This document shows, in pieces, positions 10,056 to 20,181 of a stretch of 64,000 nt of DNA. A program made the translations under genes and the position numbers. Numbering within the stretch: the stretch's first letter is position 1; every line of letters begins with the position of its first letter. Under the pieces are notes generated by a model that saw nothing but the letters and a program-made list of their open reading frames with translations, was not told the origin of the DNA and made no database searches. Source of the DNA: Oscarella lobularis (Eukaryota; Porifera; Homoscleromorpha; Homosclerophorida; Oscarellidae); contig NC_089179.1 of assembly GCF_947507565.1 (NCBI RefSeq), forward strand, positions 2,559,747 through 2,623,746, given 5' to 3'.

Positions 10056-10410
10056 CTCTAAGAGATGAATCAGAGAGCTAGGCTCTTTTATGAATAATGC
10101 ATCTCTCTTTATTAGAGAGTTGGGACCTTTACTCTGATTGTAAAATATGCATACGGCTGTATTAGAGAGCTGAGCCCATTTACTTTGATTCTAAGAGATG
10201 CATCTGGCATCATTAAAAAGCTGCGCCATTTACTTTGAATTTAAGGGATGCAAAAACTTTATTAGAGAGCTGGGCCTTTTAGTTTTATTCTGAGTAATGC
10301 ATCTAGTTATACTAGATAGCTCGGCCTTTTACTTTCATTCTGAGAGATGCATCTGACTTTATTGGATAGCTGGTCTATTTATTTCGATTCTAAGAGATGT
10401 TTAGGGCTTT
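10056..10410. repeat. 50-bp satellite, right block
   Basis: Continues the array interrupted at 6699. Units begin near 10111, 10161, 10212, 10261, 10311 and 10361, with the same consensus as the left block and about 10-25% divergence between units. Confidence 0.8.
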
Positions 10411-10649
10411 ATGAAAGAGAAAAGAAAGCGTTGGATGGAGCAGTAGTTGTACTTTCTCCAAAGTATTCAACCGCCGCTTTGAAAACAGTGTAAACGTCAA
10501 TTGTTATGTAGACAGTAGTAATCTTTGATTCTCTCTCGTTTCGGAAAGAGGGGTCGCCTGAATAGAATAGGGGTACCGCTATAGCAACGAACAAAGGCTC
10601 GTGGTCCTATTATAACATAACATTGAAAGATTTCATCCTCCGTCTTGCA
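10411..10649. other. No gene seen
   Basis: Mixed sequence between the satellite and repeat R1. No supported coding frame. Confidence 0.35.
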
Positions 10650-13587
10650 GAAATACAGTGCACCCGCGCAAAAACGTCTCACGTGCCCTTCCGCGCGTTC
10701 CGCCGCGAAATTTGAATTTGGTTGACGTGCGGGCTGTCGACGACATTGCAGCGATAGCGATAGTCGTTGCGCATATTACTCTAAAGGATCTAGTTAAAAA
10801 ACGCTTACCTTAGTCGCGGCGACCATTTCTGTAGGCTGGGCCCCATGGGGTGATATCCCTGTCGGCGTGTGAAGGACCATGTCTTTTCTGGGAGCGATTG
10901 GCTTCGTTTCCGACTTTCGCGACGTTTGCTAGAGGCGTTTGTTGTTCTTTGCGTTCGATAACCTTCAATAAGGGGCGAAAGAGAGGTTGCTAAGGGAGTA
11001 AATGTGGTGCCTGTGAGCCGCTCATTCGCAAACGGATACCTTGGGCTTCGCGAAATAGATTGGAAGAAGCGATTTGCGATCTTTCGCTTTGTTTCGAAGT
11101 TATAGTTTGCGACTTTGTTGTTATGGGCGTGGCTAACGCGCGCGCCAGCTTTCACACCAAAACTGCAGTAAAAGGCGCTAAACTATTTACTCTGGTACTT
11201 TCCCATTCTTCTCTAAACTATTGCTAACCAAATGTTCCCTGTAATAGGTAAAAACGGGCGAAAGGTCTCGAAGTAGTGCTAGCGCGCTGGGGCGTTACCA
11301 AGGGAACCTAACGGTCGCGTACGCTACGAGCCAATCATAGAGCAGCACGTAACCTCTATCTGCGTAATACGTCGAACGCCTACGTGCCTTACATCATCTA
11401 CACTACTAAGATGAAAAAGACGTCACGGCCTACCGCGCGTTAAATACGGCGCGAGTAACTCTAAGCTTCGCTTCAAATTTCTTCGTTCGCGCTCGCGGCG
11501 GCCGTGCGCGAACCGCTTCCGCCGCCGTGCGACGAAAATCGTGACATTTCTATAGAAGCGCCTTTGTCGGGGTCCCCGGGATCCCGCGCACGACGTCGCT
11601 CGACGTCACCGTCACGTGCTGTGCGAAGAGCTAAGACTATTCGCGACGTCGAACGCGCAAAGTCGTTCTGCTATTAGCTTCGAAACGCTTCGAAGTATGC
11701 TTTCGAAAGCGTTGCGCGACCGTGGCGTTTCGTTTCGTCTGTTTTAGTCTAGGGTGGCGATGACGTCATTCTTTGCGTCATCACCTCTGGGCGCGTTTTC
11801 TCGCCGATTTATTTATGTCCTTCTCCCGCGCTTCTCGGTGTCCCACCGTTGCCTTTTAGAGGGATGCGACCATGTAATAAATACCGAGTTATTTACTTAG
11901 CCGGTTCTAATAAAAATTGGACTGCTGCTCATAGGTACTGCACCGTTTTGGTTTTAATCGACCAGGAAAATGCTACTTATTTTGTAGGACCGTCGTACTG
12001 ACAAATACGCAAAAATTAGATTTTCTCCAAGCAGAGGCCTTCCCTCTTATAATAATTTATCCGGGTGTTTGTGCCTTGAGGCGAGTACCTGGAGTTAGGA
12101 ACTGTTTTGATAACAATAAAAATCGAGCTAGAGTCAGGGACTACTGGAGTATCTATTTAATGAAGCCGGAGTTAGGGACTGAGATAGATTTGATTGGCCG
12201 GAGTTAGGGACTGGGTATCTGAGGACCTTTTTTCTGACTCCGACTCTCATTGCTGAAAGTTAATTAAAGGTTAAACATGCGTATGGACTTTCCCGTAGTG
12301 CAGGCCGTTGTGTAACCAACGCTAATATCACAGATTGAAGCTGGAGTTAGGGATCGACTGTTTAGATAACAGAAATAATCAATCCGGAGCCAGACACCGA
12401 TTTCTAATAGAAATAGTCAAGTCACTGAGTATCTAATAGGAATTGTCAAGTAGAGACCTTCCCTCCTATAATGATTTATGGACAGGGTGATTGTGTCTGG
12501 AGGCGAGTACCTGGAGTTAGGGGACGGTATTAGTGACAGAAATAATGAAGCTAGGGACTACTGGAGTGTCTATCGAATAAAGCTGGAGTTAGGGACTGAG
12601 TATCTGATAGACTTCATTGGGCCGGAGTTATAGGGAATGTGTATCTGAGGACGTCCGTGTCTCTTTTTTTCTGACTCCGGCTCTCATTGCTGGAAGTTCT
12701 CTCAACCAGAGGTTAATATGCGTGTGGACCTTCCCGTAGTGCATGCAGTAGTGTAACCAACGCCAATAACACAGCTGGAGCAAGGAATCGACTGTTTATA
12801 TAACAGGAATATTCAAGCAGGAGTCAGAGACTGATTTCTAATAGAAATATTCAAGTCGGAGTTAGGAACTGAGTGTCTAATAGGAACTGTCAAATTGGAG
12901 TTCCCTGTCCTTTCTTCTTTTTGTTCCCCTATGCGTTTCTCACACTGTTTTGATAACAGAAATAATCAAGCAAGAGTCGATCAGGAACTACTGGAGTATC
13001 TATTTATTAAAACCGGAGTTAGGGACTGAGATAGATTTGATTGGGCCGGAGTTAGGGACTGGGTATCTGAGGACCTTTCATCTGACTCCGGCTCTCATTG
13101 ATGGAAGTTCTGTCCTCCAGAGGTTAATATGGGTAATATGCCAACGCTAATACTGTAACACAGAAATAATGAAGCTGGAGCTAGGGATCGACTGTTTATA
13201 TAACAGAAATAATCAAGCCGGAGTCAGAGACTGCTGTCTAATACTAATATTCAAGTCAGAGTTAGGAACTGAGTCTCTAATAGGAATTTTCAATTTGGAG
13301 TTCCCTGCCCTTTCACACTACGGGAGGCCATATCAGCGGCATGATGCATATTCACCGCTGGGAAGGAGAACTTTCAGAAAAAGAGGGAAAGCTATTAGCA
13401 ACACCAATACCCGGGCGAAGCCGGGTTGACTGCTAGTTGGAATCTTACAGGACAAACGATTCCAATTATGTCACTCCAGATGACGCACGACGTTCGACGC
13501 GTTTGCCAGCGCGCTTTAAAGTGAGGAAGTTTATGCGTGAGTGCACTGTACATGTTCTCGCTGCCCTTCATGTAGAGAGCGACTTGA
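10650..13587. repeat. Dispersed repeat R1, copy A (interrupted by a Helitron)
   Basis: The left end reads TA then CAGTGCACCCGCGC (10648 onward) and resembles 54037 onward (TACAGTGCACCCACGC). An inverted match, TTATGCGTGAGTGCACTGTA, lies at 13531-13550. The parts 11155-11396 and 13437-13587 are contiguous in the copy at 45734-46135 with about 90% identity, showing the Helitron at 11397-13436 is an insertion. The right edge at 13587 abuts the YqaJ gene end. R1 may be a TIR element with TA ends, but three copies share sequence beyond the right inverted repeat, so true ends are uncertain. Confidence 0.65.
11397..13436 (+). mobile_element. Non-autonomous Helitron, 2040 bp, with minisatellite
   Basis: Starts TCTACACTACTAAG directly after an A (11396) and ends with a GC-rich hairpin (ACCCGGGCGAAGCCGGGT, about 13409-13426) followed by CTAG (13433-13436) and then T. 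This is the classic Helitron pattern: 5' TC, 3' hairpin plus CTRR, insertion between A and T, no target duplication. The R1 copy at 45.97 kb keeps the empty site. The left 500 bases are GC-rich; 12050-13320 is a degenerate minisatellite of GGAGTTAGGGACTG-type units spaced 25-60 bases apart. No coding region seen. Confidence 0.85.
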
Positions 13588-13589
13588 GG

Positions 13590-14405
13590 TTGAAAGGCGT
13601 TTTCGCCAGTACAGATCCGCCGCAACTGAAAATCCCTGCTTTATCTTCCTCTTTGCCAAGGCTATCTAAGAAGGACTGGTACTTCGCGGACTGCTTTCTC
13701 AGAGAAAGACGTCGCTGCAGGCTAAAAGGATTCTTGGCCAGATCGTCGACTGAACCAACAATTTGAGCCTTGTTATCGACGCCATCGTTTGCTGCGGATA
13801 TCGCTCCTTTTAGCGAAGAAAGGATATCAGGTTGCTCGGCTGCTTCAATCGGCTTTGGACATTCGAGACCGGACGCCTCGGATCGCTCAGGCAACTCATT
13901 TAGCGTAGATGCCCAACTTCTTAGAAAAGCGCAAGGAGCCATCTCTTCCGTAAGAGGAAAATCACCACTGGTCTCCGCGTATACAATTTCCCGACAATCT
14001 CCGGCAAAAGCCCGTAGGAAAAAAAGACTTACGTGCACCATTTTATCTCGTATGAATTCAGGATCCGGATTAATACGCTCGACGGCCATTTCTTGTGGGG
14101 TCTACACCACAAAGTCGAAGTACGACGCGCGACAGACATGAAGTTGCATTTGCACCTGGTAATAGTACGCGTGATCTCCCATTGGACGTTCCCTCTGCCC
14201 AAATCGCACCTGGTAATGGTTTCTCTTAAGCATCCACTTCCGTCAGTTTCTGTCATGCAAAGATTGGTGCTGTGGAGGGGGCTGTCTCGCACAGTGAACG
14301 GGAACTTCAATTCGACCGTGCCTAGACCGCAGCACTCGCAACGAACCAATGCATCCTTAGATGCACCAATAAATAAACATTCTGGATCAAGGAAGAGGTG
14401 AGACC
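13590..14405 (-). pseudogene. YqaJ-type nuclease gene, C-terminal part
   Basis: On the minus strand from about 14405: DPECLFIGASKDALV, RCECCGLGTVELKFPF, SPLHSTNLC, then in another frame YYYQVQMQLHVCRASYFDFV and VWTPQEMAVERINPDPEF. This follows the YqaJ viral-recombinase family core (G.(S/T)(K/P)D then E.K then the YYYQVQ helix then DFVVWT..ER). YqaJ domains are PD-(D/E)XK exonucleases; the ELKFP segment fits the ExK motif. A shift occurs around 14170-14240. The last 120 residues (KPIEAAEQPDILSSLKG and on) are not recognised and end at the R1 boundary (13587). N-terminal exons with SWIM were not found upstream, so this is a 5'-truncated copy. Confidence 0.6.
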
Positions 14406-14599
14406 TTTGTGCTTGGTTGTTGCCGCAGCAAAGTAGGCTTGTCGCGCCGCCTCTTCATTCTCTTGACCCCAACTTTGAAAAAGTAATCAGAAATGCCCTT
14501 TCATGTGTCACTGACCTGTACCATAGATAGAAGAGGAGATGGATAGGCAACTGCGCATCACGTGACATTTCGCAGTGAAGCTAGGGTTAAAGCAGAGAT

Positions 14600-15346
14600 A
14601 GAGAAGGAGAGGGATAGGTAACTCGCGCTATCACGTGACATTTCTCTGACGCCAGGTTTGAAGCCGGATAATCCCGGATGCGTTCATTACTAGGGGCCAT
14701 AAATGATTCGATATTTCATAGTTTTGAACTGTTTTGCAGCCTGTGGTGGGAAAACGTTCTTTATGTATGCGCTACTGTAAAAACCTCCGCAGAATTGTAA
14801 AAGTTACTAGCTCGTTTTCGATCGCCAAAGGTTAGGTGAACTTTTGCTTACTCCCAGTCCTACTAAATGGGCCTAGAAGTTTTTTGATGGTGGAATAAAC
14901 GACGCAAGGCATAACTTCAAAGGAGTATCAGTCACGTGAGGTCGTGACGGAAAATAGCTCTATCCTCTCTCTAGGGCAAGCTAGTCTCTTCCGAATAGCT
15001 TCACGCACTACGTCTATGATGGTACTATCATAGAAGCGTCGCTGTTTTTGCAGTAGCCGCAGCAAAAGACCGTCAGAGGGAGCATAACTTTAGGTGCTAA
15101 ACACGCCTATAACGTGAGGTATTCCCTCGTAGCTTCGGAACAGCAGCTGCCTTGGCCGTAGGAATGAACGAAAGCGCTAAAGCAATAAATTGTGCTTCTT
15201 ATTCACCCATCGAAAATTAATTATCAAATCATTTTTGGCCCCTAGTAATTAACGCATCCGGGATTTTTTGTCTTCGAATCTAGCGTTAGAGAAATGTCAC
15301 GTGATAGCGCGAGTTACATATTCCTCTTCTTCTCTATCAGGGGGGT
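14600..15346. repeat. Foldback element with about 105-bp inverted ends
   Basis: Left arm about 14600-14705 and right arm about 15232-15346 are reverse complements with roughly 85% identity; shared words include TAACTCGCGCTATCACGTGA, CATTTCTCT and CCGGATGCGTT..TTACTAGGGGCC. The 525-bp middle has no open frame with recognisable content. A partial direct copy of the outer arm lies at 14530-14580 (ATAGGCAACTGCGCATCACG). It looks like a MITE-like foldback element. Confidence 0.7.
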
Positions 15347-15663
15347 TTTGCACTAACGCGCGTTGCTACCCCGCCCATTTTTAAAACGCGTTTTTCTCCG
15401 CTGAAGTTTTTCTATCATCGTCTTCGAAAGGATCATAGAAGGCAATTTGACCATATAAAACGCCTTACTGAGCGTCGCGGGTTTTCCGTTTGTCTTCGCG
15501 ATTTCGCTCCTTGCCGATTTCATTGTCCGTGAACAAGTTATTTTTCTCCTCAATTCTTAAAGCGGCAGGCTAAACGTCTTCTTAGATAACTTAGCCTTAT
15601 AGTTCGCGCGCGAACCAAAGCTTTGCTGCTTGCACAGTGCTAAAAAACTCCTTTTTCTAGGAC
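15347..15663. other. Upstream region of the second HIRAN gene
   Basis: No supported gene; likely holds the promoter of the HIRAN gene starting at 15664. Confidence 0.3.
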
Positions 15664-16649
15664 ATGGCTCGTTCGCGTATTAATTACGTTATGTTGAGTT
15701 CTCGTCCTACGGCAGTTGTATATCGCATTATGGAGGAGATAGACTACGTTATTCCTAACTTTGCTGTTCTCCGTGCTCGACTGCATCGATGCCAGTTCCG
15801 AGTCCTTGACAAAGACGGGTCTGAGGGAGATATCATTGATGGGTTCATTCGCTCCTCCGCTGCTATCAACGAAACGTTTCCCAAGATGATTATTCCACAC
15901 GAAAGTTGTGACATTCCGGTACTTACCTTTACGCAAGCGTTGTAAATGCTAGGACAATTTTATATGCACAGACTGAATCAGTGAAGAAATTCATTTACGG
16001 CGAACCTAAGCCAAAGTTTGATGACGTAGATGTGCCCGTAATATGGCGATGGGTCGACGCCGACGAAGTTTATGCCAGTGACTCGGATTCTGCCGGTGAC
16101 CCCGAAGCCGACAACGAAAACGACCTTACGCTGCGCTGTCGTCGACATCAAGGTGTCTCCACGGACGTCCCATTAGAAAACGAGGTACCTCAACAGAACT
16201 GCGACGAGGCCGAAGACACACCTACGGAAGATAAAGCGAAAAATGAATCATCAACGGAAATCACAGCAGTTACCTTCAAGTGCCTCAGAGCAGCCAGACA
16301 AGAGGCACACCAAAAAACTTTAGAAATGGCGCGTGAAATTCTTTTCTCCGGCCAAAAGGTTTCTGTTAGGTTAGTTGAGGAACCCGAAAATGCGATGGAT
16401 CGCAACGCAATTAGCTTTCACGTGAAGATTGAAAACGCGTGGAATAGAATTGGTTACGTGGCACGAGAGCTGACAAATTATGTCGAACGTGCCATAGACG
16501 CGGGGGAAATTGCTGGTGTAGAAGTGAAATAGATACGCTATTGATATTGGCCAGGTGGCTGTGGATTCTACGCTGGGATATCAGTGTCACGTAGAGGGCA
16601 GTGGGAATATGATGTTATAAAAAAAGCAGTTATTGATTACGTTCGGTGA
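15664..16649 (+). pseudogene. Second HIRAN-domain gene with two in-frame stops
   Basis: Exon 1 is 15664-15918; a 53-bp intron (GTACTT..CACAG) spans 15919-15971; exon 2 starts at 15972. After an N-terminal 85 residues, VKKFIYGEPKPKFDDV and VPVIWRWVD precede an acidic linker, then a HIRAN domain: VRLVEEPENAMDRNAISFHV (the P.N..D..AI signature) and RIGYVARELTNYVERAI. TAG at 16530 closes the open frame, yet the same frame continues with IRY and YWPGGCGFYAGISVSRRGQW to 16649, broken only by TGA at 16542. This matches the usual C-terminus of the family, so the stops look like nonsense mutations in a full gene without any frameshift. It is convergent with gene M, whose stop region begins 46 bases away. 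Confidence 0.65.
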
Positions 16650-16694
16650 ATAGCGTACACGTTGTTGAACAAAGTCATTTATTAGTTTGGTATG

Positions 16695-17230
16695 TTAAAT
16701 CACGTCAGGTAAGGTAGGGAGGAATACAGGGCCAGCATGATACATTTGGCCAATAGACGAGGATCCTCTAACAATCATTGACGATCGGCCAATAACTTTT
16801 CTACCAATGTGTTCTCGCCTTGTAAATGCCGCTTTTTGCAAGCGAGACTCCTCCTCCGTGCTCTCGTCGAAGTCTTGTTCAATTTCAGCAAATTTTTTTT
16901 TGCTTGATGAGTGATAGTAGAAGGGAATAGCAGCGTCTAGGCGCTTACCGAATTCATGACAGGCGACTCGCCATTGATTTTGAAACTGTTTGAGAGAGCA
17001 GTCCTTCCCGAGATGCTCGTACATTACACTAAAGCACTCGACGTCGTCCGTCGAGCTAGCGCGCGGATTTTCAGGACCGTATTGGTCGTTCAACTGTCAT
17101 CGGAACTCCATGCTTTCAATGTTGCACGTAACGGCAATGAGCGTTTCTGCACTAAATCCATAAACATTTGACCATGGCCTACAAGCGAGTAACTATTAGT
17201 ATGGGTACTGATCAATTGAGCTTTTACCTA
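16695..17230 (-). pseudogene. Gene M, last exons (3' part, separated by Helitrons)
   Basis: Exon 5 (17178-16695) encodes VYGFSAETLIAVTCNIESME, then NPRASSTDDVECFSVMYEHL, FQNQWRVACHEFGKRLD, IPFYYHSS and ends at 16695. A 49-bp intron (17227-17179, GTAAAAG..CTTGTAG) precedes it, and three bases of exon 4 (17230-17228) sit against the Helitron start. The rest of exon 4 is at 25009, beyond the insertion. I know this protein family as widespread, multi-copy and transposon-like in cnidarians and sponges, without a named domain. A TGA interrupts the exon just after NIESMEFR. An AATAAA signal on the minus strand lies near 16680. Confidence 0.6.
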
Positions 17231-18499
17231 TCTACACCACTAAAACCGAGTGCGCCATCTTGGCCAAGATGGCGGCGCCCGTCGAAATCCCCGATATCTC
17301 CGGAGCCGAGCGGCGGACGACGCTCTTCGCTCGCTCGGCGCGCTCTTCGGAAGAATGTAGATAACCTGGCGCGCTCATTTCGCGTCGGGGCCCCTTTCGG
17401 AAGAGGTCGAATGACGCCCGTTTCTCGCGAACCGCGCGTCGTCCGGCTCCGTTCGAACGCCTCGCGACGATCTTTCGTCGCCGCGAAGCCGCTCGACCGT
17501 TCGCTTTCGCCCGAAAACGCTCGGAAGGCGGCGTTTTCGAGCGGTCTCGATTATCGATCGATTTCGAAAGGCTTTTTCGCGGCCTTTTCGACGACGCGAT
17601 CGCTCTTTTACGTCCTTCTGGCTCTCCTTCCACTTTCGACCGGCGTCGAGGTCCCTTTTGGGGATCCGACCGTTTTTCTCCGTAATCGCTCTCTTCGACG
17701 CTTCGTTCGAAATCCCGGCGACGATTTTTCTACCCTTCGAAGCCTTTTCTTTCGCCGATTCGCGCCGAAAGCGCTTTCGAAGCCGTGTTTTCGTTTCCTG
17801 ACGTTCTCTTTGCCCTCCGGCGCCATCTTGGAATTGGCCTGTCACGTGATCTACCGTTTTCTTCTCCTCTGCTTGCCTTTCCGTCTCATTTTTCGCTTTG
17901 AAACCGTTCTCTCGCTCCATCGGAGACGTTATTTCCAAAATCGACTCCTTCCCAATGCAGTTTGACTTCGTTTTCGTCGTACTCTGTTCCCTCGAACGAT
18001 CGCCGCTCTGACGCTCTCTTCCTCCAAATTACATTTTTAGCGATTTCTACAGTGCGCTTGCACCGGAATCGTCGTCGTTTTTCCTTCTGATTATATTTCC
18101 GAAATCGAATCCTCATCCTGTCCACTTGCGATTTCTTTTTGGCATTTCCAGCCATATCCTTACAGAAAATTTACGCAACCTGTAAATACTGGTCAGCCAT
18201 TGTTTCTACGGCCAAAACCGGTACGCACACCGCAAATGCAGCGTACGTACTTTTCCAGTTTTCATTCTACTTAGGCAGAAGCGGAGTTTGCTTCGGTAAG
18301 ATTGCTCCAACGTCAGTCTGCACTTCTATGCGATCAGCGTCGCCCGTTTACTCATATTGATAATTAAACGTCAATTGAACAATACGTCTGGGCGGCAATA
18401 GACTACACTAGCTGTTTAATTAATACCTGGGTACCCGGCAGCCGGGTTCCAGTAGTGGTAATTGGTACAAAACTTTGAGTTAAAACTTCTGAAGCCAAA

Positions 18500-19930
18500 G
18501 AGATCTCTGGTACACCTCTGGCCACAGTGATCAGGGGGGTACAACTGTGGCCACAGTGATCCTGTGTACACCTGTGGCCAAAGTGCAAGTACACCTGTGG
18601 CCAGAGTGATCACGGGTACGACTGTGGCAACAGTGATCACAGGTACACCTGTGACCACAGTGAGCACAGGTACATCTGTGGCCCCACTGATCTCTGGCAC
18701 ATCTGTAGTCACAGCGATCACAGGACAGTGGGGTACATCTGTGTCCACAGAGATTTCTAGTGCACCTGTGACCACAGAGATTTCTGGTACACCTGAGGCA
18801 GTGATCACGGGTACAACTGTTGCCACCGTGATCATAGGTACACCTGTGACCACCAAAGTCATCAGAGGTACACCCGTAACAACAGAGATCTCTGGCACAA
18901 CTGCTGCCACAGTGATCACAGGTATACCTGTAGCCACAGTGAGCATAGGCACAGTGGTCGTAGGTATGCCTGTAGCAACAGAGATCTCTGGTAGAACTGT
19001 GGCCACAGTGATGACGGGTACTGTGGCGGCAGTGATCCTGTGCACACCTGTGGCCAAAGTGAAAGTACACCTGTTGCCACAGTAATCACCGGTACAACTG
19101 TGGCAACAGTGATCACGGGTGCACCTGTGACCACAGCACAGGTGCAATTGTGGCTCCACTGATCTCTGATACAACTGTAGTCACAGCGATCACAGGTACA
19201 TCTGTGTCCACAGAGATCTCTGGTGCACCTGTAACCACAGAGATTTCTGGTACACCTGTGATAACGGGTACAACTGTCGCCACAGTGATCACAGGTACAC
19301 CTTTGGCCACAGTGATAACAAATACACCTGTGGCCACAGTGATTACAGGTTCAACTGTGACCGCAGAGATCTTTTATACATCTGTGACCAAAATGATCAT
19401 AGGTACAGATTTGGTCACGGCAATCACAGGTACACTTGTGGCCACAGTGATCACAGGAACAGCTGTGGCCACAGAGATCTCTGGTACACCTGTGACCACA
19501 GAGGTCTCTGGTACACCTGCGGCCACAGCGAGCACAGGTACAACTGTTGCCACTGTCATCACAGGTACACCTGAGGTCAAAGTGATCAAAGGTACACATT
19601 CGGTCACCACGGTCACAGATACGCCTGTGGCCACAGAAATCTCTGGTAGACCTGTGACCACAGTGATCACAGGTACGCCTGTGGCCACCACGGTGAGCAT
19701 AGCTACCCCTGTGACCACGGTGATCAGAGGTACACCTGTAGCAACAGAGATCTCTGGTACACCTGTGGCCATAGTGATCACGGATACAACTGTGGCAACA
19801 GTGATCACAGGTACACCTGCGACCACAGTGAGCACCGGTACAACTGTGGCCCCAATCAACTCTGGCACACAGTGATCACAAGCAAACCGGTGACCACAGT
19901 GATCGAAGGTACACCTGTCGCCTCTAAGGT
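18500..19930. repeat. 27-30-bp palindromic minisatellite in Helitron A
   Basis: About fifty units close to GTGATCACAGGTACACCTGTGGCCACA. The unit contains two short palindromes (TGATCA and GGTACACC..) and the halves CACAGGT/ACCTGTG pair. Because the unit is usually a multiple of three, long open frames appear on both strands (Thr/Val/Gly-rich on plus); these are a by-product of the repeat rather than a gene. Confidence 0.85.
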
Positions 19931-19932
19931 CT

Positions 19933-19990
19933 GACTCTTTTCCTTCTCTGAAACAGAAGTGAACCACCCGGGCGAAGCCGGGTAATCAGC
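19933..19990 (+). repeat. Internal Helitron 3' terminus
   Basis: Contains CTGACTCTTTTCCTTCTC..GAAACAGAAGTGAACC, the hairpin ACCCGGGCGAAGCCGGGT and AGCTGA. The same block recurs at 20108-20181 and 22121-22185. Confidence 0.75.
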
Positions 19991-20181
19991 TGAAAAACGT
20001 GCCCGGTAACTTCGAACGCTCTTACTCATGGCGTCGCTTCGAACACCAAAATGGGTGCCTCAATTAAAGGGCGGTGCGCATTAACGGACCGGAAGTCGTA
20101 CCGGCCATCAGGAAACCTCTGACTCTTTCCCTTCTCGGAAACAGAAATGATCCAACCGGGCGAAGCCGGGTAATTAGCTAG

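Larger units (their letters stand above)
17231..20181 (+). mobile_element. Helitron A, first of a tandem trimer
   Basis: Begins TCTACACCACTAAAAC after A17230, ends with the hairpin CCGGGCGAAGCCGGG (about 20155-20170) and CTAG at 20178-20181. Contents: a GC-rich block (17240-18360) rich in CGAAG/TTCGA words and lacking stops over long frames but with no recognisable protein; a minus-oriented hairpin end near 18411-18446 (CTAG then ACCCGGCAGCCGGGT); a 27-30-bp minisatellite (18500-19930); an older Helitron-type 3' end at 19933-19988; and a second 3' end at 20108-20181. So the element contains at least one nested or duplicated terminus. No Rep/helicase is present. Confidence 0.75.

Noticed and set aside
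10650-13550. R1 as a clean TA-flanked MITE
   Set aside because: Ends CAGTGCACC are inverted, but copies A, B and C share sequence beyond the right end, so the true limits are unclear.
17168-17965. Long open frames (265 codons plus, 187 minus) in the GC-rich Helitron block
   Set aside because: They occur on both strands, are Arg/Ser-rich without domains, and the related blocks in Helitrons B and C have different frames. Composition explains them.
18500-19930. CRISPR array
   Set aside because: Units are contiguous and degenerate, without unique spacers; animal DNA.
18416-19967. Thr/Val/Gly-repeat proteins of 170-250 residues
   Set aside because: By-product of a minisatellite whose unit length is a multiple of three; open on both strands.
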